From: Gammaproteobacteria bacterium HGW-Gammaproteobacteria-15
Lineage (GTDB): Bacteria; Pseudomonadota; Gammaproteobacteria; Enterobacterales; Alteromonadaceae
Direction of reading: 5' to 3'
Length of the DNA: 64,000 nucleotides
Assembly (NCBI GenBank): GCA_002840125.1
Contig: PGZF01000004.1
Span: forward strand, 310,001 to 374,000
The position numbers and the translations under genes are program-made. Shown piece after piece: positions 1-11,475 of this stretch. Below the pieces are notes generated by a model that was not told the DNA's origin, made no database searches, and was given only the letters and a program-made list of their open reading frames with translations. Position 1 is the first letter of the stretch. The number at the start of each line of letters is the position of its first letter.

Positions 1-2
1 CG

Positions 3-128
3 CTGTTTTGGGGGCTGGCCAGCGGCAGCGCGCTGGGGCAACAGGGCGCTTATATTGTTATGCTGCCCTGTTACCTGTTTATTCTGTTTTATGCGCTTAA
101 AGGCCACAAATTAACCAGCTGGCGTTAA
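3..128 (+). CDS. C-terminal end of an MFS-type sugar permease (5' end outside window)
   Basis: Only the last 41 codons are in the window; the frame is open from base 3 and stops with TAA at 126-128. The residues are strongly hydrophobic (GAYIVMLPCYLFILFYALKG, then HKLTSWR), which looks like the last transmembrane helix and short cytoplasmic tail of a permease. The pattern reminds me of the end of FucP/NagP-type sugar MFS transporters common in Alteromonadales, but so short a piece cannot fix the family. It converges on the Wzi-like gene with a gap of about 30 bases. Confidence 0.45.
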   Translation: MFWGLASGSALGQQGAYIVMLPCYLFILFYALKGHKLTSWR

Positions 129-157
129 AGCCAGAGCCAGCCTGATAGAGTGGTAGC

Positions 158-2800
<2,643 letters not shown>

Positions 2801-2953
2801 TACTGTTTAAATACTGATGTTTATGTAGTTTAAACTTTACACCAGCAGGTCTGAGCAGCGCTTTGGATAAGTTAAAAGCGCTGCAGGACAGCGCTATAAG
2901 CTTTACAATGGCGCCGTTTTTTCTGTTCTCTTACCCCCGCAACAGGAGGCTTT

Positions 2954-4150
2954 ATGCGCAATGGCGCTTTTCTGCAACATCTACAACAACAACTAGACGA
3001 TGTGAAAGCAGAAGGTTTGTACAAAGCAGAACGTATTATTACGTCTCAACAAAGTGCCGACGTTACCGTTGGTGGCCAACAGGTACTGAATTTTTGCGCT
3101 AACAACTATTTAGGCCTGGCCAATCACCCGGATTTAATTGCCGCTGCGCAACAGGGTTTAGCCAGCCATGGCTTTGGTGTAGCGTCTGTGCGCTTTATCT
3201 GCGGCACCCAGGATATTCATAAAACGCTGGAGCAACATATCAGTGCGTTTTTAGGCACTGAAGACACCATTTTGTACTCATCCTGCTTTGATGCTAACGG
3301 CGGTTTGTTTGAAACCATTTTAGGCGCTGAAGATGCGGTAATATCTGATGCGTTAAACCATGCCTCTATTATTGACGGTGTGCGCCTGTGTAAAGCCAAA
3401 CGTTACCGCTATGCCAATAACAATATGCAGGAACTCGAAGCGCAGTTAAAACAAGCCGATGCTGATGGTGCGCGCTTTAAGCTGATTGCCACCGACGGTG
3501 TGTTCTCGATGGATGGCGTAATCGCTGATCTGAAATCAGTTTGCGATCTGGCCGACAAATACGGCGCCATGGTCATGGTAGATGACAGCCATGCAGTAGG
3601 TTTTGTTGGTAAAAATGGCCGCGGTACCCATGAGTACTGCGATGTGATGAACCGCGTCGATATTATTACCGGCACCCTGGGTAAGGCCCTCGGCGGTGCG
3701 TCCGGTGGCTATACCTCCGGTAAGAAAGAGGTGATTGAATGGCTGCGTCAGCGTTCACGGCCGTATTTGTTCTCTAATTCGCTGGCGCCGTCTCTTGTTA
3801 CTGCCTCTATTAAAGTGCTGGACATGCTGGCACAGGGCGATGCGCTGCGGGCTAAGCTTTGGGATAACGCCAACTACTTTCGCGAAAAAATGTCTGCTGC
3901 CGGCTTTACGCTGGCCGGTAAAGACCATGCTATTATTCCGGTAATGTTGGGCGATGCCAAGGTAGCGGCAGAAATGGCTAAACGTATGCTGGCCGAAGGC
4001 ATTTACGTGGTGGGTTTCTCTTTCCCGGTGGTGCCAAAAGGCCAGGCACGAATTCGCACACAAATTTCAGCAGCACATACAACAGAGCAACTGGATAAGG
4101 CAATTTCAGCCTTTATCCGTATAGGTAAAGACATGGGCGTGATCGCATAA
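2954..4150 (+). CDS. kbl: Glycine C-acetyltransferase (2-amino-3-ketobutyrate CoA ligase)
   Basis: A PLP enzyme that cleaves 2-amino-3-ketobutyrate with CoA to glycine and acetyl-CoA, the second step of threonine breakdown through Tdh. The 398 residues follow E. coli Kbl nearly end to end: the active-site lysine is K244 in [14 protein letters not shown], and DDSHAVGF and SNSLAPS are present. The ATG at 2954 has a strong AGGAGG site 6 bases upstream. It is followed after 15 bases by tdh; the pair forms the usual threonine operon. Confidence 0.97.
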   Translation: MRNGAFLQHLQQQLDDVKAEGLYKAERIITSQQSADVTVGGQQVLNFCANNYLGLANHPDLIAAAQQGLASHGFGVASVRFICGTQDIHKTLEQHISAFLGTEDTILYSSCFDANGGLFETILGAEDAVISDALNHASIIDGVRLCKAKRYRYANNNMQELEAQLKQADADGARFKLIATDGVFSMDGVIADLKSVCDLADKYGAMVMVDDSHAVGFVGKNGRGTHEYCDVMNRVDIITGTLGKALGGASGGYTSGKKEVIEWLRQRSRPYLFSNSLAPSLVTASIKVLDMLAQGDALRAKLWDNANYFREKMSAAGFTLAGKDHAIIPVMLGDAKVAAEMAKRMLAEGIYVVGFSFPVVPKGQARIRTQISAAHTTEQLDKAISAFIRIGKDMGVIA

Positions 4151-4165
4151 GGGCGGGGCGTGAAA

Positions 4166-5191
4166 ATGAAAGCATTAGCAAAGTTAAAAGCAGAACCGGG
4201 CATCTGGCAAACCGAAGTCGACAAGCCAGAGGTGGGCCCGAATGATGTGTTAATCCGCATTAAAAAAACCGCTATTTGTGGTACCGATGTACATATTTAT
4301 AAGTGGGATGAGTGGGCGCAAAACACCATTCCGCACGGCATGGTGGTAGGCCATGAGTATGTAGGTGTGATTGAAGGTATGGGTTCAGAGGTGCGCGGCT
4401 TCAACATTGGCGACCGCGTCTCCGGCGAAGGCCATATCACCTGCGGCTATTGCCGTAACTGCCGCGCCGGTAGGGTGCATTTGTGCCGCAACACTATTGG
4501 TGTTGGTGTAAACCGTGCCGGCTCTTTTGCCGAGTATCTGGTGATACCGGCTTATAACGCCTTTAAACTGGCAGATAATATTCCGGATAATATCGCCGCT
4601 ATTTTCGACCCGTTCGGTAATGCTGTGCATACCGCCTTGTCATTCGATTTAGTCGGTGAAGATGTGCTGATCACCGGTGCCGGCCCTATCGGTATTATGG
4701 CTGCCGCAGTGGCGCGCCACGTGGGTGCCCGTCATGTGGTGATTACCGATGTAAACCCATACCGGCTGGAGCTGGCACTGAAAATGGGCGCAACGCGGGC
4801 GGTAGATGTCAGCAAGCAGAATTTAAAAGACGTGATGAAAGAGCTGGGCATGACCGAAGGCTTCGACGTTGGTCTGGAAATGTCCGGCGTGCCGGCAGCG
4901 TTTCGCGCCATGCTGGATACGATGAACCACGGCGGCAAAATTGCCATGCTGGGTATTCCGCCTTCTGATATGGCAGTGGACTGGAACAAAGTTATTTTTA
5001 AAGGCCTGGTGATTAAAGGCATTTACGGCCGGGAGATGTTTGAAACCTGGTATAAGATGGCCAGCTTAATTCAATCCGGGCTGGATTTAACGCCAATGGT
5101 AACACACGAGTTGCCGATGGAGCGTTTCCAGGAAGGCTTCGACATTATGTGCTCTGGCCAATCCGGTAAAGTGGTACTGAACTGGTCTTAA
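4166..5191 (+). CDS. tdh: L-threonine 3-dehydrogenase
   Basis: A zinc-dependent medium-chain dehydrogenase that oxidises L-threonine to 2-amino-3-ketobutyrate with NAD+, feeding Kbl. The 341 residues match the E. coli enzyme in length and motifs: catalytic zinc ligands C38, H63 and E64, structural zinc cysteines C93, C96, C99 and C107, and the Rossmann motif [17 protein letters not shown] two codons upstream (4160) is also in frame; I prefer the ATG at 4166 because it aligns with the E. coli start MKAL. The strong hairpin terminator after the stop ends the operon. Confidence 0.97.
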   Translation: MKALAKLKAEPGIWQTEVDKPEVGPNDVLIRIKKTAICGTDVHIYKWDEWAQNTIPHGMVVGHEYVGVIEGMGSEVRGFNIGDRVSGEGHITCGYCRNCRAGRVHLCRNTIGVGVNRAGSFAEYLVIPAYNAFKLADNIPDNIAAIFDPFGNAVHTALSFDLVGEDVLITGAGPIGIMAAAVARHVGARHVVITDVNPYRLELALKMGATRAVDVSKQNLKDVMKELGMTEGFDVGLEMSGVPAAFRAMLDTMNHGGKIAMLGIPPSDMAVDWNKVIFKGLVIKGIYGREMFETWYKMASLIQSGLDLTPMVTHELPMERFQEGFDIMCSGQSGKVVLNWS

Positions 5192-5213
5192 TAGCGTGAA
5201 ATGAGCTAACCGC

Positions 5214-5244
5214 AAAAAAAAGCGAACTGAGGTTCGCTTTTTTT
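5214..5244 (+). terminator. Rho-independent terminator of kbl-tdh
   Basis: A-tract, stem AGCGAAC / GTTCGCT (5221-5227 with 5232-5238), 4-base loop, then a run of T. Confidence 0.9.
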
Positions 5245-5410
5245 GTGTCTGTTTTTTTGCCAGTAACATAAAGTTACAAATGTATCTTTGAATTTAATTT
5301 AATCAAGATTTTGATTTAATTGGTTTTTATTAGTTGGATTGGTTTATGCATTGTACTGTTGCAAGCTATTGCATTTACTACAACCAATAACAAAATTCAG
5401 AGGTATATCC

Positions 5411-5905
5411 ATGTTGAAGTCTATATTGTTTGCTCTATCAGCTTTGGTACTGAGCAGTCTTGCCGTGCCGCAGACCGTGCAGGCCGCACCTATCATGACA
5501 CAAGAATTCCTGTTTGAAGATGGCACCAGCTTTGGTGTGTTATCTGTTGATCTGGATAACATTGACGAGTTCGGTAATGTACTTCAGTGGGAAACATTTG
5601 AGCTGTTCGGTTTTACCATCGGTGAGAGCTTCCTGTTTCTGGCAGAATATAACCCGTTAAATCTGGCTGCGGGTTTTACCTTCTTAAACTTCGACGTAAA
5701 TGATATCTCCAACTCTTTTGCTTTCCAGGGCTTCTGGGACAGCGCTTTTGGTGAAGGTTTCATGGATATTTTCAGCACTGATGGTCAATTCCTTGATGCC
5801 GGTTCTTTCTACTTAAGTAACGTTACTTTAGTGTCTGAACCAGCAACGTTGTTTTTGATATTGGGTGCTGTTGGTGGTTTGTTACTGCGCCGCCGCCAAG
5901 GTTAA
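5411..5905 (+). CDS. PEP-CTERM sorting-domain protein
   Basis: A 164-residue exported protein. Signal peptide at residues 1-25 (MLKSILFALSALVLSSLAVP, cleavage near VQAA), an acidic, aromatic beta-rich middle with no domain I recognise, and a C-terminal PEP-CTERM tripartite signal: SEPATLFL, hydrophobic helix ILGAVGGLL, then RRRQG. In this system an exosortase cuts at the Pro-Glu-Pro-like motif and the protein goes to the surface or exopolysaccharide matrix; here the motif is S-E-P. An upstream in-frame ATG at 5339 would place 24 odd residues before the signal peptide, so I chose the ATG at 5411 with AGAGG upstream. No exosortase or EPS genes are in the window. Confidence 0.85.
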   Translation: MLKSILFALSALVLSSLAVPQTVQAAPIMTQEFLFEDGTSFGVLSVDLDNIDEFGNVLQWETFELFGFTIGESFLFLAEYNPLNLAAGFTFLNFDVNDISNSFAFQGFWDSAFGEGFMDIFSTDGQFLDAGSFYLSNVTLVSEPATLFLILGAVGGLLLRRRQG

Positions 5906-6244
5906 GTGTCAGCTTTTTTATCAGTGAAATTATTTGTGGTTAACAACTATGGTAGCTTGTTCACACATGTTGTCTCTGCTACAAGAGGCAGCATGGCTAC
6001 CATGCTTGTGTTTGTAACCCATATTTAAGTGTCTGCTTTTTATACATGTCTGCCAGGCTGCTTTTGCGTTAAGCAGTGTTGTTGGCAGAGGTAAAGCAAA
6101 CCAGGTTGAAAGAATCCAGGTTAAAAAATAGAGCTCGAATAAATATCGTCAGTTGCCGTGATAACTGTACAGCACTGGTTTAACAAAACCTTGCTGTTTG
6201 TGTTCACTGCTCTGATGGGTAATAAAAATAAACGGAGATATTAC
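5906..6244. other. Intergenic region between the PEP-CTERM gene and the S8 protease
   Basis: 339 bases without a convincing gene. It contains a perfect 7-bp hairpin AGCATGG-CTA-CCATGCT at 5990-6006 with only a weak T-rich tail, and a wider ATGGTAGC (5949-5956) / GCTACCAT (5996-6003) dyad that overlaps it, so two alternative folds are possible. The 3' end holds the protease ribosome-binding site (CGGAG near 6233). An in-frame start at 6158 exists but lacks a signal peptide at its N-terminus. Confidence 0.6.
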
Positions 6245-9200
6245 ATGCGATTTAACAGAATTATGTCCAGAACTGCATTAGCAGTTGCGGTAGCGGTTGG
6301 CGCGGTCCACGCCAATGCACTGGCAAACCAATATGAAGTGACCATTGATCCAAGCCAGCTGCGTCAGCTGGCTGGTGATGACACAGAAGCAGCACCTTAT
6401 ATTGTTCAGGTTAAGGGTAAAAGTGGCGTAGAAAGAGCAGAAGAGCTTGGCGAACTGCTACCGGCCAGGCAATCAGTAACTCGGGCACTGAACCGCTATA
6501 ATGCCGGTTCGGCCCGTATGCAAAGTTATACCGACAGCTTAAAAGCCTTTCACCAGCAACTGGCAGCACAAACTGGTGCTGTTGAGGTTATTTATTCTTA
6601 CACCCATACCTTTAATGGTTTCTCTGCCAAAATGACGGCGGCGCAGGCTGAAGCAATGCGCAGTTTGCCAAATGTTATTGGCGTATGGCGTGATGAAGCT
6701 CAGCAACTGACCACTTCAAATACACCGGCGTTTCTGGAACTGACAGGCTCACCAGAAGGTTTACACACGCTAGGTGTGAAAGGCGAAGATATTGTTATTG
6801 GTATTGTTGATAGCGGTATTTGGCCAGAGCACCCGAGTTTTGCTGATGATGGCTCATACGGGCCGCTGGCAGGCTGGGCAGGCACATGTGATGTAGGTGA
6901 AGATGCTAATTTTAGCTGTAGCAATAAGCTGATTGGCGCCCGCTACTATAAAAACTCTTTTGAAAGCGTGTATCAGTTACAACCGGGTGAGTTTGTATCA
7001 CCACGTGATGCCGATAACCATGGTACTCACGTTGCATCAACCGCTGGTGGTAATGAAGGTGTAACGGCAGTATTTAATAATACGCCTGTTGCCACAGTAT
7101 CGGGTATCGCACCACGCGCACGTATTGCTATGTATAAAGCCTGCTGGAACAGTACCTATGTTAGCCCAACTGGTGTGAGGGAGCGCGGCTGTTTCTATGG
7201 CGATACCATGGCCGCTATTGATCAGGCCGTAGCTGATGGCGTTGACGTTATTAACTATTCTATTGGTGGCAGTTTAACCGATTTAACCACCTTAGCGGTG
7301 GCAGCCAAGTTGCGCGCTACTCAGGCTGGTGTATTTGTTGCAGTGTCGGCCGGTAACGATGGCCCGGGTGCAGGTACTATTGGTACTCCGGCACCGTGGG
7401 TAACCACGGTTGCAGCTTCTACTTATACTGGTACCAGTATTGCCAACGGTATTGAGGTATTGGCAGGCCCGTTGCAAGGTACTTATATTGCCGTTGAAGG
7501 CGGTACTTCCAGGCCATTAAAAGAAACCGGCGCTGTTACCGCAGATGTAGCGGTAGCGGCTCCACTGGACGGCTGTACGGCACTGACTAATGCAGCAAAT
7601 ATCGCAGGCAAATTTGCATTGATCCAACGCGGTAGCTGTGACTTTACCATTAAGCTGGGTAACGCTCAGGCTGCCGGTGCTGCTGGTGTTATCGTATATA
7701 ATAACGTTGCGGGTTCTCCTATTGTGATGGGGGGCACAGGCAGTGTAAATATCCCTGCAGTTATGACTACGCTCAGTGCTGGCAACGCTTTTAATACTGA
7801 GGTAACCGCTGGTGGCACCGTCACTGTTACCATGAGTCCGTCAGTGTTTGTTACCGACGTGCCTGAAACAGGCAACCTGGTGGCAGACTTTTCGTCACGT
7901 GGGCCTAACTTAGCAACGTCTGATGTTATCAAACCTGATATTACTGCACCGGGTGTTAAAATTCTGGCTGGCGCGTCATCGCAGCCTATGTTAGCTGCAC
8001 ATGGCAACAGTTTTACCTATTTGCAGGGCACCTCTATGTCCAGCCCGCATATTGCTGGTATGGCTGCGCTGATAAAAGAAACTAACCCAAGCTGGACACC
8101 AGCGATGATTAAATCTGCGCTGATGACTACAGCACGGCAGAATTTAACCAAACAAAATGGTGTAACACCTGCCGATCCGTTTGATTTTGGTGCTGGCCAT
8201 GCGGTACCAAACAAAGCAACCAACCCAGGTTTAACGTACGACATCAGTAACCTGGAGTACTTTGCCTTCCTGTGTGGTGTGGGTAACCGGTCTTTTGTTC
8301 TGAGTGCGAGTGGTTTCTCCTGTGACGCGTTTGAAGCGGCGAATTACGACACTGACCCAAGTCAGCTGAACCTGCCATCTCTGGCTATTGGCGAGCTGTC
8401 TGGTACAGAAACTTTATACCGTGAAGTAACCGACGTAAGTGGTTCTGCCTCAGTTTACACTGCAACAATTGAAGCCCCTGCCGGTGTTGATGTTACTGTA
8501 GTGGGTGGCAATAACATGTCAGTGCCTGCCAATGGTAAAGCTGCGTATGGCTTAACTTTTAAACCAAACCAAAGCGCTGTTATCGGGCAATGGGTATTTG
8601 GTGCTATTACCTGGTCTGACGGTGTGCACAGCGTACGCAGCCCGATTGCGGTCAGAGTGGTTCCACCAAAACTGATTGAAGCACCAGCAAATGTTACTGC
8701 GTCAGTAGTTGCTAAAGCTGGCCGGATCAATTTCCCGGTGACAATGAATTACACTGGCAATACCAGTGCCAGTATTGTTGGCCTGAATGCACCAGCAGGT
8801 TCCAGCCGCACCATTCCGCAGGATCCTGATAGTAATTTCAGTTTCAATGAGCCAGGCTTAGGTTTACATACTTTTGAAGTACCAGCTGGTACCAGAGTAT
8901 TACGTTTCAGCTTGTATGAAGCTTTGGCCAGTGTGCCCGGTGCTGATTTGGATATGTACGTATACCGTTGTATTGCGTCGTCTTGTACTGCTGTAGGATC
9001 TTCAGCCAGTGGTGGCGGTAATGAGCAGGTAACATTACGGGATCCTGCACCTGCGGCTAATGGCGCTGCCGGTAACTTCTATCTGGTATTTGTGCATGCT
9101 TACGATCTGTTAGGTCAGGCTACGGTTAACTACACTATGCCATTATGGATAGTGGGTACCGACGCAGGCAATACCAGAGTAGCTGCCAGCACCAGAGCGA

Positions 9201-9340
9201 TTGAAGGCCGTGCTAACCAGGTTACGTTACAAACGTCTAACCTGACCGCCAGCCCATTCCCATATCTGGGTGTGGTATCGTTCAAAGGTGCTGATGGCCT
9301 TGAACAGGCAACAACACTGCTTGAAGTAACAGCAAACTGA
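6245..9340 (+). CDS. Secreted subtilisin-like (S8) serine protease with PA insert
   Basis: A 1031-residue extracellular protease. Order: signal peptide (1-27, ending NALA), I9-type propeptide (about 50-155), S8 catalytic domain with D189 (IVDSGIWP), H259 (DNHGTHVAS), oxyanion N371 (AGNDGP) and S597 (GTSMSSPHIAG), and a PA domain inserted at about 425-530. The C-terminus has a fibronectin-III-like region (about 700-845) and a bacterial-type beta-sandwich module (about 850-975). The PA insert and Fn3 tail are typical of large secreted subtilases of Alteromonadales. I chose ATG 6245 because it begins the signal peptide and has CGGAG upstream. Expressed alone; a terminator follows. Role: probably extracellular protein degradation. 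Confidence 0.93.
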   Translation: MRFNRIMSRTALAVAVAVGAVHANALANQYEVTIDPSQLRQLAGDDTEAAPYIVQVKGKSGVERAEELGELLPARQSVTRALNRYNAGSARMQSYTDSLKAFHQQLAAQTGAVEVIYSYTHTFNGFSAKMTAAQAEAMRSLPNVIGVWRDEAQQLTTSNTPAFLELTGSPEGLHTLGVKGEDIVIGIVDSGIWPEHPSFADDGSYGPLAGWAGTCDVGEDANFSCSNKLIGARYYKNSFESVYQLQPGEFVSPRDADNHGTHVASTAGGNEGVTAVFNNTPVATVSGIAPRARIAMYKACWNSTYVSPTGVRERGCFYGDTMAAIDQAVADGVDVINYSIGGSLTDLTTLAVAAKLRATQAGVFVAVSAGNDGPGAGTIGTPAPWVTTVAASTYTGTSIANGIEVLAGPLQGTYIAVEGGTSRPLKETGAVTADVAVAAPLDGCTALTNAANIAGKFALIQRGSCDFTIKLGNAQAAGAAGVIVYNNVAGSPIVMGGTGSVNIPAVMTTLSAGNAFNTEVTAGGTVTVTMSPSVFVTDVPETGNLVADFSSRGPNLATSDVIKPDITAPGVKILAGASSQPMLAAHGNSFTYLQGTSMSSPHIAGMAALIKETNPSWTPAMIKSALMTTARQNLTKQNGVTPADPFDFGAGHAVPNKATNPGLTYDISNLEYFAFLCGVGNRSFVLSASGFSCDAFEAANYDTDPSQLNLPSLAIGELSGTETLYREVTDVSGSASVYTATIEAPAGVDVTVVGGNNMSVPANGKAAYGLTFKPNQSAVIGQWVFGAITWSDGVHSVRSPIAVRVVPPKLIEAPANVTASVVAKAGRINFPVTMNYTGNTSASIVGLNAPAGSSRTIPQDPDSNFSFNEPGLGLHTFEVPAGTRVLRFSLYEALASVPGADLDMYVYRCIASSCTAVGSSASGGGNEQVTLRDPAPAANGAAGNFYLVFVHAYDLLGQATVNYTMPLWIVGTDAGNTRVAASTRAIEGRANQVTLQTSNLTASPFPYLGVVSFKGADGLEQATTLLEVTAN

Positions 9341-9359
9341 TGGTGTGATAATTGAAGGG

Positions 9360-9387
9360 GCCCGGTTGAAAGACCGGGCTTTTTTTT
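9360..9387 (+). terminator. Terminator of the S8 protease gene
   Basis: Stem GCCCGGT / ACCGGGC (9360-9366 with 9373-9379), 6-base loop, followed by eight T. Confidence 0.92.
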
Positions 9388-9473
9388 AACTAAAACTGCC
9401 GCTGTACGGCTTAATAAGCTGGCCTATACTGAATAAGCGACTTATAACGCCCGGGAACGGCTGGGAGCTTGTT

Positions 9474-10265
9474 GTGCTGACAGCTACACGCAGTCAACCG
9501 CGGCAACTATTGTGGCTTAACGTACTGCTACTAATGGCTGCCTTAGTAAGTATTTGTGCGAGTGCCAATACAGTACCCCGTGCTGCAGCATCAGGGCCCG
9601 TTGATTACAAGCAGATTTTTATGTTGTTATTGTTGTTGCTGGTTATCGCATTACTCAGTTTTGTTACTCTCAGATTTCGTCGCACGGCTGCTGCCTTGCG
9701 GGCCGAAATAGCCCGCCATGCGCAAACCGAACAGCAACTGATTGAGCGTAATAAAGAGCTGTTGCAACTGGCAAGTACGGATCTGCTTACCGGTTTACTA
9801 AACCGGCGCGCCGTTATGCAGCAAGCCCTCAGTGAACTGCGCCGCGCTAAGCGCTACCAGAAAGATCTGGCCGTGCTAATGCTGGACATAGACCACTTTA
9901 AGCAAATTAATGACCAATATGGTCATGCAGCCGGTGACAAAGTGTTACGCGATTTTGCCGTGCTATGCCAACAGAGTATCCGCGACACCGATTTGCTTGG
10001 GCGCTACGGTGGTGAAGAGTTTATTCTGGTATTGCCGGAAGTTGATTTGCAAACCGCTATTTTGTCAGCCGAGAGGCTGCGCATGACAGTCTCACAACAC
10101 TACTTTACGCTTACCGACAGTACAGTACTGCCGCTTAGTTGCAGCATTGGTATTGCCATGTACCTGCCGGAGCGTGACGATCTGGATAAGCTGCTCTTAA
10201 GGGCCGATCAGGCGTTGTATCAGGCCAAGCATCAGGGCCGTAATCGCTGTGCCGTGCAGCAATAG
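9474..10265 (+). CDS. Membrane-anchored diguanylate cyclase (GGDEF)
   Basis: Makes cyclic di-GMP from two GTP at the inner membrane. The 263 residues have a hydrophobic N-terminal segment (about 13-31), a second transmembrane helix (about 49-66), a short helical linker (70-98), and a GGDEF domain with the active-site variant GGEEF at 179-183, which is normally active. An RxxD motif (R170-D173) five residues before it is the product-inhibition I-site. The start is GTG at 9474 with GGGAG about 7 bases upstream. It has no periplasmic sensor of any size. It lies 61 bases upstream of the first PstS gene on the same strand, without an obvious terminator between, so some co-transcription with pst is possible. 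Confidence 0.92.
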   Translation: MLTATRSQPRQLLWLNVLLLMAALVSICASANTVPRAAASGPVDYKQIFMLLLLLLVIALLSFVTLRFRRTAAALRAEIARHAQTEQQLIERNKELLQLASTDLLTGLLNRRAVMQQALSELRRAKRYQKDLAVLMLDIDHFKQINDQYGHAAGDKVLRDFAVLCQQSIRDTDLLGRYGGEEFILVLPEVDLQTAILSAERLRMTVSQHYFTLTDSTVLPLSCSIGIAMYLPERDDLDKLLLRADQALYQAKHQGRNRCAVQQ

Positions 10266-10326
10266 TAACTGCAAATACTAAATTGCCGGTTATACTGGCA
10301 ATCTGCTTAATAAAGGATGTTGTGTT

Positions 10327-11358
10327 ATGTTGTGTTGTCGTTTGTTGCTGGCAACCGTGTTGGTTACAGCAATAATCAGTGCTCAGGTTAAGGCACAAAC
10401 CCGCTTTCGTGACACTATTCAAATTGCCGGTTCTTCAACTATGTTGCCCTTTGTCTCTATTGCTGCAGAAGAGTTTGGCTACAGTTTTGCTCAGTTTAAG
10501 GTACCGGTTGTAGGCTCGGGTGGGTCAGCAGGTGGCTTACGGCAGTTTTGTCAGGGGGTGGGCAGCCACACTATTGATATTGCCAATACATCCAGACCCA
10601 TGCGCCCGGCCGAGCTGGCAGCCTGTAAAGCCAATGGTGTAGAAAAAATTCTTGAAGTTACGCTGGGTTACGACGCTATTGTGTTTGCCTCGCGCATCGA
10701 CGCGGCAGCCTTTAATCTGACCCCCAGGCAAATTTTTCTGGCGCAGGCTGCTCAGGTGCCGTCGGCACAGGGGATGGTTGCTAACCCTTATAAGCGTTGG
10801 TCTGATATCGACACTAGCCTGCCTGAGCAACAAATTGTACTGGCTATTCCCGGCACAAATCACGGTACGCGCGAAATTTACGAAGAAGATATTATATTAC
10901 CGGGTTGTCTGGCGATGCCGGCTGTGCAACAACTTGAATCTCAGGCCCAGCTTGGTTTTTGTAGTGCAATACGCAAAGATGGCAGAGTAATTGAAATTGC
11001 CGGAGATTACACCGAAACTCTGGCCCGGCTTGACGCCCAGCATGACGCTGTCGGGGTATTTGGGGTGAGTTTTTATCAGGCTAACCGCGATCGTATTAAA
11101 GTGGCCGCTATTTCCGGTGTGCTGCCCGCTACCGAAACCATTTTAGCCGGCGAGTATCCACTAACCCGGCCGCTGTATTTTTATGTCAAGCTGGCACATG
11201 TCGGGCTAACTCCCGGGCTGCTTGAGTTTAGCCGTTACCTGGCAAGCGATGCGGTATCTGGCGAAGACAGCCCGCTGCAAGACGCCGGTTTAATTCCGCT
11301 GGTGCCAGAGCAGCGCCAGAAAATGCTGCAGCGAATTATTACGCAACAATCACTTTAA
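10327..11358 (+). CDS. PstS-family phosphate-binding protein, paralogue 1
   Basis: A periplasmic substrate-binding protein of 343 residues, same length as its neighbour and closely similar throughout. Signal peptide at 1-24, then DTIQIAGSSTMLPF, the SGGSAGG loop and TRPLYFYVK, all PstS family hallmarks for phosphate binding. It differs from paralogue 2 in many positions and I found no clear Pho box directly upstream, so it may be expressed differently. ATG 10327 has AAAGGA about 9 bases upstream. It could bind phosphate with a different affinity or a related oxyanion; sequence alone does not decide. Confidence 0.88.
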   Translation: MLCCRLLLATVLVTAIISAQVKAQTRFRDTIQIAGSSTMLPFVSIAAEEFGYSFAQFKVPVVGSGGSAGGLRQFCQGVGSHTIDIANTSRPMRPAELAACKANGVEKILEVTLGYDAIVFASRIDAAAFNLTPRQIFLAQAAQVPSAQGMVANPYKRWSDIDTSLPEQQIVLAIPGTNHGTREIYEEDIILPGCLAMPAVQQLESQAQLGFCSAIRKDGRVIEIAGDYTETLARLDAQHDAVGVFGVSFYQANRDRIKVAAISGVLPATETILAGEYPLTRPLYFYVKLAHVGLTPGLLEFSRYLASDAVSGEDSPLQDAGLIPLVPEQRQKMLQRIITQQSL

Positions 11359-11393
11359 TACGGGCAACAGATAAACAAGGCAAAAAATATTGT

Positions 11394-11411
11394 TTGTCAT
11401 ATTGCTGCAAT
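11394..11411 (+). promoter_or_regulatory. Possible weak Pho box upstream of pstS
   Basis: TTGTCAT-ATTG-CTGCAAT, two 7-mers at 11-bp spacing, 64 bases before the pstS start. The second half is the same CTGCAAT seen in the pstC box. No good -10 sits at the expected distance, so this call is tentative. Confidence 0.45.
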
Positions 11412-11475
11412 AATCATCAAGCACACTGCACCTCGTCAAAGTAATCCAATACTTATACTTAACGAGGACATCATC

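Noticed and set aside
2805-2836. GTTTAAA repeats as a TetR operator
   Set aside because: AT-rich palindrome of only 10 bp, no second convincing copy near the TetR or coaD starts; mentioned only under the regulator.
7292-8730. Opposite-strand open frames inside the S8 protease and other long genes
   Set aside because: They have no ribosome-binding sites or known domains and follow from the codon pattern of the real gene.
10262-10326. Pho box before the first PstS gene
   Set aside because: Best match CTGCAAA-TACT-AAATTGC has too many mismatches and no -10 at the right distance.
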